Of a stretch of DNA of 64,000 nucleotides, positions 1 to 8,259 are shown piece by piece. The translations under genes were made by a program, and so were the position numbers. The DNA lies in the NCBI GenBank assembly GCA_017305555.1, contig JAFKKM010000009.1:1-64000 (forward strand), written 5' to 3'. The notes under the pieces were generated by a model that saw nothing but the letters and a program-made list of their open reading frames with translations, did no database searches and was not told the origin of the DNA. The stretch's first letter is position 1. Every line of letters begins with the position of its first letter. The stretch comes from Hyphomicrobiales bacterium (GTDB lineage Bacteria > Pseudomonadota > Alphaproteobacteria > Rhizobiales > Xanthobacteraceae).

Positions 1-363
1 CGACGCGGGTGATCGCCGCCAAAATGCCCCAAATCGTCGATTTGGCGCAAGTCGGCTGGTGTGACACTTGTGAAAGCGCGTACAGACAGAATTTCAGGGG
101 CCGGTCGCAGCGGAACATTGGATCGCGCGAACGCTTCCCGGTGGACGCGGTCGTCGGTTGCGCTTTTGCGGCATCGCGTGGTTGTGGTTGCGCTCCCGGA
201 CATGGGGCGGTTGACCAAAAATGGAACCTCCCGGGCGCCCGAATGCCGGCACCTGCCCACTTAAGTCACTGATTGGCGGCTGAAAGATACCAAACCTAAA
301 GGCTTTTACCCGTAAGGTTTGGGCCGCCGATTTAACAGACAATTCATATTTGACGGCCAGGCC
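1..363. other. Leading non-coding stretch
   Basis: I see no gene I can support here. Short open frames exist on both strands, but they show no family motif, no good ribosome-binding site and no third-position codon bias. The last 60 bases are the likely promoter and leader of the GGDEF gene that follows. Confidence 0.5.
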
Positions 364-1512
364 ATGCAGACCGCCGCAACATCCCTGTCGAGCCTGTTCG
401 CCGCGCCCCCTGCGGATAACGAAAAGCGTTCGAGTTTGGGCGCGCGCCGCCGGCGGGTCCGAATTCGCCGGCAAATGATCGGCTATATCTGCATCAGCTA
501 TTTCGTCGACGCGCTCTTGCTGAGCGTTTACGCGGCCACCGGCGCCATTTCATGGGTCATCGCCCCGGCCTATCTCACCTGCGGCATCGGATCGGCACTC
601 GGCTTCGGCATCCTGTACGAAACGCGGCTCGGCAAACGATACGACGATAGCTTTCTGGTGATCCCACAGGCCGTCGTCGGCCTGTTGATCATGCTGGTTT
701 TCGCCTGGCACGCGCCACAGGCCGGCTTCCTGTTTCTCTGTAACCTGTTCATCGTCTTCAGCTTCAGTTCGTTGCGCGCCTCCGCGCGCGAAACGGCGGT
801 GGTCTGGACGGCGATGGCGATAGGTCTGCTGGTCCTGTTTCTCGGCGCCAACAAGCAGATCGGGCTGCCGCTCGAGACCTTCCCGGACCGCGTCGCCACC
901 ATGATCGCCTTCGCGCTGACCATCGGCCGTTGCATGTTCATCGGCATCTTCAGCAATTCGCTGCGGGAATCGCTCTACAACAAGAGCCGCCAGCTCAAGG
1001 AAGCCTATCGGCGCATCGAGGAACTGGCGGAGCTTGACGAACTGACGGGCTCCTTCAACCGCCGCTGCATCATGCGGATGCTGGACGACGAAGTGGCCCG
1101 CGCGCAGCGCAGCAAAACGCCCTGCGCCGTCGCGTTGATCGATCTCGACTGGTTCAAGCGGATCAACGACTCCCACGGTCACCCGATCGGCGATGAAGTG
1201 CTGCGCACCTTCGCCATCACTGTATTCGCGAACATTCGCGGCATTGACCGGTTCGGCCGCTACGGCGGCGAGGAATTCTTGTTGATCATGCCGGAAACGT
1301 CCGCGACCGCCGCCGCAAGCATCCTCGATCGCCTGCGGCTGATCGTCGCCGAACTGGACTGGAGCGCCTTCTCGTCAGGCATGGCGGTGACGATTTCCGC
1401 CGGCGTGGCGGAACTCAGCCCCACCGAGACTCCCGACGCGTTGCTGGCGCGTGCCGATGAAGCCCTTTATGCCGCCAAGGAGGCCGGACGCAACCAGGTG
1501 GCCAGCGCCTGA
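364..1512 (+). CDS. Membrane-bound diguanylate cyclase (GGDEF)
   Basis: The product (about 382 residues) should make cyclic di-GMP from two GTP at the inner membrane. The first ~45 residues are basic and cytoplasmic. Then comes a block of hydrophobic segments (about residues 42-200, probably six helices), then a GGDEF domain. The active-site motif GGEEF is intact, and an RxxD inhibitory site (RGID) lies five residues before it, so product inhibition is expected. The C-terminus has the usual ISAGVAE and ADEALYAAKEAGRN segments. A TTG at 319 would add 15 residues, but the ATG at 364 fits better. No recognised periplasmic sensor domain precedes the GGDEF domain, so the input signal is unknown. 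Confidence 0.9.
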   Translation: MQTAATSLSSLFAAPPADNEKRSSLGARRRRVRIRRQMIGYICISYFVDALLLSVYAATGAISWVIAPAYLTCGIGSALGFGILYETRLGKRYDDSFLVIPQAVVGLLIMLVFAWHAPQAGFLFLCNLFIVFSFSSLRASARETAVVWTAMAIGLLVLFLGANKQIGLPLETFPDRVATMIAFALTIGRCMFIGIFSNSLRESLYNKSRQLKEAYRRIEELAELDELTGSFNRRCIMRMLDDEVARAQRSKTPCAVALIDLDWFKRINDSHGHPIGDEVLRTFAITVFANIRGIDRFGRYGGEEFLLIMPETSATAAASILDRLRLIVAELDWSAFSSGMAVTISAGVAELSPTETPDALLARADEALYAAKEAGRNQVASA

Positions 1513-1593
1513 CTGTCTTTCTACGCCTCACGACTGCCGGAGACACAGAAGTTGTCTCCTTCGCAATATCAGCACTCCAGAACAGAGTTACGA

Positions 1594-2721
1594 ATGAGTA
1601 CGGCGCCTGCCCCGAAGATCAATCTGCTGGATGAACTGCAAACCGCCTTGGCGCACGGCACCGTCGCGCGCCGGGTGGAAACGCTGCGCCGGGTGACCGA
1701 TCTCTTCCTTCACGCTGTCGACGATTACTCCGACGAACAGATCGACCTGTTCGACGATGTCTTTCGCTGCCTGATGCGCCACATCGAAACCTCCGCGAAG
1801 GTCATGCTGTCGAACCGCCTCGCCCCGATCCCGAAGGCGCCGCCGCAGACGGTGCAAACATTGGCGTTCGACGACCTGATCGAAATCGCCGCGCCGATGC
1901 TGACGCAATCCGAACGCCTCACCGACGACATGCTGATCGCCAGCGCGCAGAGCAAGAGTCAGGCGCATCTGTTGGCGATCTCGGGTCGCAGCAGCCTAAG
2001 TAACGCCGTCACCGACGTGCTGATCGAGCATGGCAATGGCGAGGTAATCCAGCGCACCGCCAGCAACCCCGGCGCCACTTTTTCCGAGGACGGCTATCGT
2101 GGCCTGTTGGCCCACGCCGAGCGCGATGAAGGCGTCGCAGTCTGCCTTGGCTTGCGGCCATCGATTCCGCGGCATCATTTCCTCAAGCTGATCGCCAAGG
2201 CCTCGGCTTTGGTCCGGGCGCGGCTCGCCGAAGCCAATCCGGAGCGCGCGGCCGATATTTCCGCAGCTGTGACCGCCGCCACCAAGCAGGCCACCGCAGC
2301 GCCGGAAGCCATCAGCGCCGCCACCGAAATCGCGCATGGACTGGTGCAACTGCTCTACGACGACGGCCGCCTCGACGAGCGGGAAATCTCCAAATTCGCC
2401 GCAGCCGGCAAGTTCGACGAAACCAACGCGGCGATCTCCTGCCTCGCCAAGGTGCCGGTGCCGCTGACCGAGACCATGATGGTGGAGTCGCACATCGAAG
2501 GCATTCTGATCCTCGCCAAGGTCTGCGACCTGTCGTGGCCGACCGTGCAGCAGATCATCGAAATGCGCGTTCAGGTAACAGGCATCCCGGCAACCGATCT
2601 CGCAGAGACGCGGCTGACCTACGAACGGCTGCGCCCTTCGACCGCGCAGCAGGTGCTCCGCTTTCACAAGATGCAGGAAACCACGGCGCCGAAGACGAAG
2701 CCCGATAGCGTACGTCAGTAG
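1594..2721 (+). CDS. DUF2336 domain protein
   Basis: A soluble, largely helical protein of about 375 residues resembling the alphaproteobacterial DUF2336 family, recognised from its LLDELQTAL... start, the LSNRLAPIPKAP region and the LSNAVTDVLIEHG repeat-like segment. The family has no assigned biochemical function, and some members sit near signalling genes. The start is placed at the ATG at 1594. A TTG at 1552 in the same frame would add 14 residues of low-complexity sequence. Its 3' end overlaps the convergent nrsF-like gene by seven bases. It follows the GGDEF gene by about 80 bases and could share its transcript, but this is only proximity. Confidence 0.75.
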   Translation: MSTAPAPKINLLDELQTALAHGTVARRVETLRRVTDLFLHAVDDYSDEQIDLFDDVFRCLMRHIETSAKVMLSNRLAPIPKAPPQTVQTLAFDDLIEIAAPMLTQSERLTDDMLIASAQSKSQAHLLAISGRSSLSNAVTDVLIEHGNGEVIQRTASNPGATFSEDGYRGLLAHAERDEGVAVCLGLRPSIPRHHFLKLIAKASALVRARLAEANPERAADISAAVTAATKQATAAPEAISAATEIAHGLVQLLYDDGRLDEREISKFAAAGKFDETNAAISCLAKVPVPLTETMMVESHIEGILILAKVCDLSWPTVQQIIEMRVQVTGIPATDLAETRLTYERLRPSTAQQVLRFHKMQETTAPKTKPDSVRQ

Positions 2722-3359
2722 CGCAGCACGCGACGGCCGGCGATGGCGCCGACGGCGGCGACGAACGCCGTCGCGAGCGAGTACCACACCATCACGAACA
2801 GCGGGGAATCGTCGGCGCAATGCGATGCATACAGCGTCGCGCCCAGCCCCGCCGCGAGAAGCCCGGCCGTCATGCCGGCCAGCGTGGGATTCGCCGGCGC
2901 ACCGCGCCGCAATGCCAACAATGCCGCCGCGAGGAACGGCAGCGCGAACAACGGAATCGATGCCATGCACGCCATAGCGTTGTTACCGATCAATCGCGAC
3001 AGCCACGGCCGTTGATGCGGCATCGTCATCTCGGCCGCGATCCCCACGGCAATAATCACGACCGGAAGCACCAGCAGCCACCCCCACCTATCGAACGAGG
3101 TCTCGGGGCGCGCGAGATGAAGACTGACGACGATCGCCGCGAAGGCCAGCGCCAGCGTCACCATGAACTTCAGATCGAAGAACGGATTATGCATCGCGGT
3201 CCGCATGTCGGGACGCATCCCGAGGATCGACATGAACAACGCGACCGACACCGGCAGCGCGGCCAACAGCGCCAGCGCCAGCATCGGGCCGATCCGGCGG
3301 GGTGTTGTGTTGGCGTCGGCAGCCAATGCGGCAATCAGGCGATCGGTCTGCATGGTCAT
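2715..3359 (-). CDS. nrsF: NrsF-family (DUF1109) membrane anti-sigma factor
   Basis: A 214-residue integral membrane protein with six likely transmembrane helices, a short basic cytoplasmic N-terminus and the typical layout of the DUF1109/NrsF family. Members hold an ECF sigma factor (SigF in Caulobacter) inactive at the membrane and release it under oxidative or metal stress. Here the ATG overlaps the stop of the upstream sigma gene as ATGA, so the two are translationally coupled, as expected for a sigma/anti-sigma pair. Cysteines lie near residues 132 and 181; conserved cysteines are needed for signalling in studied members, but I did not align these positions. Confidence 0.85.
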   Translation of the reverse strand: MTMQTDRLIAALAADANTTPRRIGPMLALALLAALPVSVALFMSILGMRPDMRTAMHNPFFDLKFMVTLALAFAAIVVSLHLARPETSFDRWGWLLVLPVVIIAVGIAAEMTMPHQRPWLSRLIGNNAMACMASIPLFALPFLAAALLALRRGAPANPTLAGMTAGLLAAGLGATLYASHCADDSPLFVMVWYSLATAFVAAVGAIAGRRVLRY

Positions 3360-3901
3360 GGCTCCCGCAGCTTCGAGGCGAGGCTGGCGAGGCCGCGATG
3401 CAACGCCACCCGCACCGCGCCCTCGGTCATCGCGAGACGCGTTGCCGTCTCCTTGATCGACGCGCTCTCCACAGCGACCGATTTCAGGACGTCACGCTGG
3501 CGCGCCGGCAGTCCATCGAGATGCGCGGCGACCTCGCCTGGCGACAGTGTATCGCCCGCCGCAGGCGCCGCCATCGTTTCGGCGAAGTCGTCGATGTTGA
3601 CGAAGACCCGCCGGCCGCGCCGACGCAGCGCATCGATCAGCTTGTTGCGTGCGATCGCGAACAGCCACGGTGCAAACGGCGCGGTCGCGTCCCAGGTCTG
3701 CCGCTTCAGATGCACCGCCAGCAAAATCTCCTGCACGATATCCTCGGATTGATCGACCGGCTGACCGGCACGGGCAAGGCCGCGATAAGTCGCCGCGCGC
3801 AACACCGGCGCGACGGCCTCCAGCAAACGCCGATAGGCGGCGGCGTCGCCTGCGTTCGCCGCCCGCATCAGGCCGGTCCATTCCTCGTCACGTCCGCGCA
3901 C
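3356..3901 (-). CDS. sigF: ECF RNA polymerase sigma factor, SigF-like
   Basis: A 181-residue ECF sigma factor. Region 2 contains the QSEDIVQEILLAVH helix, followed by APFAPWLFAIARNKLID. Region 4 contains LPARQRDVLKSVAVES and the helix-turn-helix TEGAVRVALHRG. I chose the GTG at 3901 because AGGAG lies about six bases upstream and the product then begins just before the conserved DEEWTGLMRAANAGDAAAYRR helix. An upstream ATG at 4069 would add 56 residues unlike any sigma factor. The downstream coupled gene is its probable anti-sigma factor. The type is typically used for stress responses through a small regulon that often includes neighbouring genes. Confidence 0.88.
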   Translation of the reverse strand: MRGRDEEWTGLMRAANAGDAAAYRRLLEAVAPVLRAATYRGLARAGQPVDQSEDIVQEILLAVHLKRQTWDATAPFAPWLFAIARNKLIDALRRRGRRVFVNIDDFAETMAAPAAGDTLSPGEVAAHLDGLPARQRDVLKSVAVESASIKETATRLAMTEGAVRVALHRGLASLASKLREP

Positions 3902-4276
3902 GCGCGCTCCTGTAAAACCATTCGGTGAGCCGGCGCAGTTATTACGCCCTGCAACCACGATCACGAAATCGTGAATGCTGTACTCGCACCTCCAACGGCC
4001 GCCCCGTTGGCGTATCCCGGAAATCCCTTTCGGTGGAACCGCTTCGCCGGTCACGCTCACCCATAGCATTGATCCAACCGGCTGACACGGCTGGCCCGTT
4101 CACGGGCGTTCCGAGGTTTGTCTAAAGATTCCCTTATTTCGCCGCGGTGTGGTCACGCCGGGAGTCTCTTTGCGCATTGGGACCAATGCAGCGGTTCAGA
4201 GGTTCGCCGAGAAAGCCGCTGTCGAAACGAGGCGAATCTCAGATTCGGGACACAGGTTAAAAACGGGGAGACTGCC
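3902..4276. promoter_or_regulatory. Divergent promoter region with short palindromes
   Basis: A 375-base gap between the ECF sigma gene (minus) and the secreted-protein gene (plus). It contains several small inverted repeats: TCACGA-AA-TCGTGA at 3961-3974, CAACGG/CCGTTG around 3993-4010, and GCCCGT-TC-ACGGGC near 4095-4108. I could not find a convincing SigF-type or EcfG-type promoter by eye. The palindromes may be operators or chance GC-rich pairs. Confidence 0.4.
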
Positions 4277-5176
4277 ATGAATATCAAGGCCAGCGGGCGC
4301 TCGGCATTGATGGTTGCAGCAGGAATCTGGCTCTGGTGCGCGGGGCCGCTTCAGGCACAGGAGGCGACGCAGGCCGCACCGCCCGCCGCCGCGCAACAAG
4401 CGACGCAGCCCAGTCCGCTGCAACAGTTGTTCGGAGTCAAACCAACACCCGCAGCCGCTCCGGCCGCCGAACAACCTTCCGCCGACGCCGGCCAGCCGGT
4501 GGCGCTCAATAAATATCGCAAGGCATCTTCACGCCACAGCCGGCGGCATCGGGCATCGCGCTCGCATCGGCATTCGCGCAAGGCGGCCGCCGAGGAAAAG
4601 GCGAAGGCCAAAGCGACAGAGGCGGAGGCCGCCACCGACGCGCGCGTCGCCGACGCCGACAATGCCAGCGTTCCGGAAAAGACGACGCCCGCGCCTGCGA
4701 AGGACGGCGCGGCCTCACTCACGTCGTCGGTCGCCAACGCCAAGGCGCAGTTGCTCGACAACAATCCGACCGCCGGCAATGCCGCGCCGCTGACACCGGC
4801 TCCGGCTTCGATCGCGGATCGTTCATCGCCCGCACCCGCCGTGATGAACGACGGCTCCCCGGCGCCGCAACTCGGAAGCGCTACCGCCAGCGAGGCGTCC
4901 CAAACCGATGCCAAGACTGATGCCAAAGCCGAAGCGGAAGTGATTCCCTCCGACGAGCTCAACGACGTCGATCGCGCGATGGCGGCGCAGGCAAAGCCCA
5001 CCCCCACGCTGGCGCTCGCATCCGTCAATACGCCTGACCCCGTTACGACGGGTCAGGCCGCTTCCGCCGGCGACGACAATTCGAGCTGGGCGCAAGCCTC
5101 GCTGATCGGGAAAATCTTCATTGCCTTCGGGGGACTGCTGACCTTGGCTTCGGCGGTGCGCATGCTCATCGCGTAA
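4277..5176 (+). CDS. Secreted or anchored Ala/Pro-rich protein, function unknown
   Basis: A 299-residue protein I do not recognise. It starts at an ATG with GGGGAG upstream. The first ~29 residues look like a signal peptide ending in GPLQAQ-E. A long low-complexity region rich in Ala, Pro, Lys and Thr follows, including a strongly basic His/Arg/Ser patch (about residues 80-103), then an acidic Ala/Asp/Lys stretch. One hydrophobic helix near the C-terminus (LIGKIFIAFGGLLTLASAVRMLIA) could anchor it. It lies opposite the ECF sigma gene and may belong to that regulon, which is inferred from position only. It is followed by a clear intrinsic terminator. Confidence 0.7.
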   Translation: MNIKASGRSALMVAAGIWLWCAGPLQAQEATQAAPPAAAQQATQPSPLQQLFGVKPTPAAAPAAEQPSADAGQPVALNKYRKASSRHSRRHRASRSHRHSRKAAAEEKAKAKATEAEAATDARVADADNASVPEKTTPAPAKDGAASLTSSVANAKAQLLDNNPTAGNAAPLTPAPASIADRSSPAPAVMNDGSPAPQLGSATASEASQTDAKTDAKAEAEVIPSDELNDVDRAMAAQAKPTPTLALASVNTPDPVTTGQAASAGDDNSSWAQASLIGKIFIAFGGLLTLASAVRMLIA

Positions 5177-5189
5177 CACCGAAGCCGTC

Positions 5190-5238
5190 ATGCCGCGCCT
5201 TCGTCGTTTTCCTCCCGCGATGAAGGCGCGGCATTTTT
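5190..5238 (+). terminator. Rho-independent terminator after the Ala/Pro-rich gene
   Basis: Arms of 13 bases (ATGCCGCGCCTTC at 5190-5202 and its exact complement at 5222-5234) enclose a 19-base loop. The stem is followed directly by a run of T on the plus strand. Confidence 0.8.
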
Positions 5239-5349
5239 CCATCCGCCCCTGTGCATTTCTGCGCATTGCGCACCCTTGCGGCATCGCCCGGCAGCGGGCA
5301 AATTGCGCCGGTCCCGAGAGGGCTTCAACAGCGCAAGGCAGGGTGGATC

Positions 5350-6129
5350 ATGAGCACGTTCGAACACATCATCGTTGAGAAGAAAGCCGCTGTCGGCCTC
5401 ATCCGGCTGAACCGGCCGAAGATGCTCAACGCACTGTCGTTCGGTGTGTTCAAGGAAATCGCCGCCGCCATCGACGATCTCGAGGCCGATGACGCCATCG
5501 GCTGCATCGTCATCACCGGTAACGAAAAAGCATTTGCTGCCGGCGCGGACATCAAGGAGATGCAGCCGAAGGGCTTCATCGACATGTTCAACGAAGACTT
5601 CAAGCAGATCGGCGGCGACCGCGTCGCGACCTGCCGCAAGCCGACCATCGCCGCGGTGAGCGGCTACGCACTCGGCGGCGGTTGCGAACTGGCGATGATG
5701 TGCGATTTCATCATCGCCTCCGATACCGCGAAGTTCGGCCAGCCGGAAATCACGCTCGGCACCATTCCCGGTATTGGCGGCACGCAGCGCCTGACCCGCG
5801 CCATCGGCAAGGCCAAGGCGATGGACCTCTGCCTCACCGGCCGCATGATGGACGTCAACGAAGCCGAGCGCTCCGGCCTCGTCAGCCGCATCGTGCCCGT
5901 CGACAAGCTGATGGACGAAACACTCGCCGCCGCGGAGAAGATCGCGTCGATGTCGCGCCCCGCTGCCGAGATGGCGAAGCTCGCGGTGAATCGCGCTTTC
6001 GAGACGCCGCTGTCCGAAGGCATGAACGTCGAACGCGACCTGTTCCGCGCCACCTTCGCACTGGAAGACCGCTCCGAAGGCATGGCCGCCTTCATCGAGA
6101 AGCGCAAGCCGAACAACAAGAACCGCTGA
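5350..6129 (+). CDS. Enoyl-CoA hydratase (crotonase family)
   Basis: A 259-residue crotonase-fold enzyme expected to hydrate trans-2-enoyl-CoA in fatty-acid or related acyl-CoA breakdown. The oxyanion-hole segments are clear: [11 protein letters not shown] near residue 60 and [17 protein letters not shown] near 105. The catalytic glutamate region [19 protein letters not shown] follows, with both expected acidic positions in place. The length is that of mitochondrial-type short-chain hydratase (about 257). I chose the ATG at 5350; an upstream in-frame start would add a non-homologous leader. It is monocistronic and ends in a dispersed repeat. Confidence 0.93.
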   Translation: MSTFEHIIVEKKAAVGLIRLNRPKMLNALSFGVFKEIAAAIDDLEADDAIGCIVITGNEKAFAAGADIKEMQPKGFIDMFNEDFKQIGGDRVATCRKPTIAAVSGYALGGGCELAMMCDFIIASDTAKFGQPEITLGTIPGIGGTQRLTRAIGKAKAMDLCLTGRMMDVNEAERSGLVSRIVPVDKLMDETLAAAEKIASMSRPAAEMAKLAVNRAFETPLSEGMNVERDLFRATFALEDRSEGMAAFIEKRKPNNKNR

Positions 6130-6138
6130 CATCGAGGG

Positions 6139-6258
6139 CGTCGTCCCCGCGCAGGCGGGGACCCATACGCCGCAGCGGTTCGGCTCTTTTATCGAAGGTC
6201 GTTTTATAACAATCAACGTCAGGGGTTCTGGGTCCCCGCCTGCGCGGGGACGACGACT
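6139..6258. repeat. Dispersed palindromic repeat, family A, copy 1
   Basis: Inverted ends CGTCGTCCCCGCGCAGGCGG and complement flank an AT-richer core containing TTTTATAAC. Read in one frame it gives the familiar RPRAGGDP ... VPACAGTT peptide seen in many rhizobial genomes. Further copies lie at about 25865 and 52367. Confidence 0.85.
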
Positions 6259-6351
6259 TTCGTGTTGCAAATCACCCTGCAAAACAAATCCTCGATCAGA
6301 AGGTTCGCAGGGGCTGTTATTGATCGTGTCCGTGTTACGTGTCCGTCCCCC

Positions 6352-7749
6352 TCACCCGCGCGGCGGCCACTCCGGCGCATCGTGACCGAGCGGCACCGAT
6401 GGGCGCGACCACGTCGCCGGCGTGCGCGACAACACAGCGGAATGCCGCACCGCGCGGAGCCGGCCGAAGCCGGAGTCGCTCTCCTCGATGAAAGGCGCGA
6501 CCGCGTCAGCCGCGATATCCAGCGTCTCCAGCCCCTTCGGCAACCTTCCGAGATTCCACAGCCATTGCCCGGTCTGCGCCAGCGAGACGCAGACATGCCA
6601 GCTTCCGCCCTCGTGCGCCTGTCGTGCCCGCGCCATCATCGCGCCGAACGCCATCAGATAGCCGGTGACGTGATCGAGGATCTGCATCGGCAATTCTTTC
6701 GGCCCCTCCACGCCGGCGGCCTGCGCTTCCGCATGATTGAATCCGGTCGAGGTCTGCACCAGTGAATCGAAGCCGCGCCGCTCCGCCCACGGGCCGACAT
6801 GGCCATAGGCGCAGAGCGAGACATAGACGATGCCAGGATTGAGCAGCGCGGCATCCTGCGGCGAGAAGCCGAGCGCCGCCAGCGACTGCGGCCGATAGCC
6901 TTGCACCATGATGTCGGCGTTGCTCAGCAGCTTGCGCAACGACGCGCGCCCCTCCTCGCTCTTGAGATCGAGCGAACACGACAGCTTGCCGCGCCCGGTA
7001 TCGATGACGAGCCATGGGATCGACGGCAACGTCGGCCCGGTCACCAGCATCACGTCGGCACCATGCGCGGCGAGCGCGCGACCCGCGACCGGCCCGGCGA
7101 TCACACGCGACAGATCGAGCACGCGCAATCCTGACAGCGGCCGATCTCCGTTCGGCCATCCACGCGGCGCGGCTTCACCGATCCGCTCGATGGTGATCAC
7201 CGGCAACGTCTTCAGCGCCTTGGCCTGCGGATGCGCCAGCCACGCCTCGCGCGAGCGCATCAACGACACCACGCAGCCGCCAGCGTAAGCGGCGGTCTCG
7301 AACGCCTCGCCTTTCCACTTCATCAGTGCAGCCTGCACCGCGTCACGCTCCGGCGCACAATCAAGCAGCTTGCAGATGTTGTCGCGATGATGCGGAAAGT
7401 TGGTGTGAAGCCGGACGAAGCGGCCATCGCCGCTCTTGTAGACGCCGGCAATGGCATCCCATGCCGCCGGCGGCGGGGTATCGGCAACACCCAGATAGCG
7501 CTCGCTGCGGCATTCGATGGCCGCGTGCAGCATGTCCACCGACACGCTCTGCGCGGGACCGCCGCGCAGCCGCGCGATCTCGGCGGCCGCGAGGCCCGTT
7601 GCCGCGATGCTGGCCTGCGCCGCCGCCGCGACACGAAACGACGACGGCAGCGTCGGCTCCATGCCGGTGAGTTTGACCGCTTCGAGCGAAGCGGGTTTGC
7701 CTCCGGCTTGTGCCCAGAGATCGGCAAGAATGTCGCTGGTCGATTGCAT
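6352..7749 (-). CDS. CaiB/BaiF family (class III) CoA-transferase
   Basis: A 465-residue protein of the family III CoA-transferases, which move CoA between carboxylic acids through an aspartyl-CoA thioester. The recognisable core is GLRVLDLSRVIAGPVAGRALAAHGADV near residue 210, then CSLDLKSEEGRASLRKLLSNADIMVQGYRP and YVSLCAYGHVGPWAERRGFDSLVQ. An N-terminal ~200-residue part precedes this core, as in the longer, two-part members, and looks like a second degenerate transferase-like domain. The substrate is not readable. It is convergent with the enoyl-CoA hydratase across repeat A, so they are neighbours but not co-transcribed. Confidence 0.85.
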   Translation of the reverse strand: MQSTSDILADLWAQAGGKPASLEAVKLTGMEPTLPSSFRVAAAAQASIAATGLAAAEIARLRGGPAQSVSVDMLHAAIECRSERYLGVADTPPPAAWDAIAGVYKSGDGRFVRLHTNFPHHRDNICKLLDCAPERDAVQAALMKWKGEAFETAAYAGGCVVSLMRSREAWLAHPQAKALKTLPVITIERIGEAAPRGWPNGDRPLSGLRVLDLSRVIAGPVAGRALAAHGADVMLVTGPTLPSIPWLVIDTGRGKLSCSLDLKSEEGRASLRKLLSNADIMVQGYRPQSLAALGFSPQDAALLNPGIVYVSLCAYGHVGPWAERRGFDSLVQTSTGFNHAEAQAAGVEGPKELPMQILDHVTGYLMAFGAMMARARQAHEGGSWHVCVSLAQTGQWLWNLGRLPKGLETLDIAADAVAPFIEESDSGFGRLRAVRHSAVLSRTPATWSRPSVPLGHDAPEWPPRG

Positions 7750-7867
7750 TGATGATTCCCGAATAACTGTCGGCGGATTTTTGATAAAACTTTCACGTAC
7801 GAAAGTTTATCGCGTTTTCGTGTGACGTGGATATCGCAACGCTCCGACCAGCCATGAGGAAGCCGCA

Positions 7868-8155
7868 ATGGCCGCTATCGATCCCCTGACCGCCGCCGGC
7901 GTGTTGCTGGCAACCGCGGCGACCGACGCCGTCTATGTGATGTTCACATCCGCGGTGGTGGCGCGACGGCGCGTGCCCGCAGCGACATGGAGCAGCGTCT
8001 GGTACCTGCTGTCGTCCTATGCGGTGATCAGCTACACCGAGAACTGGGTGTATGTCGGCTTCGCCGCGGTCGGCTCGTGGCTCGGCGCCTATGCGACGAT
8101 CACCTTCCTGCATCGCCCGCCCGGCGGCCCACCGGTCGGCGCGGCGCCGGATTAG
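7868..8155 (+). CDS. Small integral membrane protein, function unknown
   Basis: A 95-residue hydrophobic protein with a GAGGAA ribosome-binding site about seven bases before its ATG. Three membrane segments are likely: DPLTAAGVLLATAATDAVYVM, then VWYLLSSYAVISYTENWVYVG, then AAVGSWLGAYATITFLHR. The tail is Pro/Gly-rich. It looks like a small, uncharacterised family seen in Bradyrhizobium-like genomes. It is alone, divergent from the CoA-transferase and followed by a dispersed repeat. Confidence 0.75.
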   Translation: MAAIDPLTAAGVLLATAATDAVYVMFTSAVVARRRVPAATWSSVWYLLSSYAVISYTENWVYVGFAAVGSWLGAYATITFLHRPPGGPPVGAAPD

Positions 8156-8164
8156 AGAATGGAG

Positions 8165-8240
8165 GCGTCATTGCCGGACTTGATTCGGCAATCCATCTCT
8201 TGAAGGATGGATGCGCGGGTCAAGCCGACGCATGACGATG
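8165..8240. repeat. Dispersed inverted repeat, family B
   Basis: Two imperfect hairpins, GTCATTGCCGGACTTGATT...GGCAATCCATC and GATGGATGCGCGGGTCAAG...GCATGACGATG, arranged as mirror halves. This is the same architecture as the other family B copies in this window. Confidence 0.8.
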
Positions 8241-8259
8241 ACGGCGTGCGGATAGCACC

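Noticed and set aside
3961-4110. EcfG-type promoter (GGAAC ... CGTT)
   Set aside because: GGAAC occurs on both strands, but no matching -10 element was found at the right spacing.
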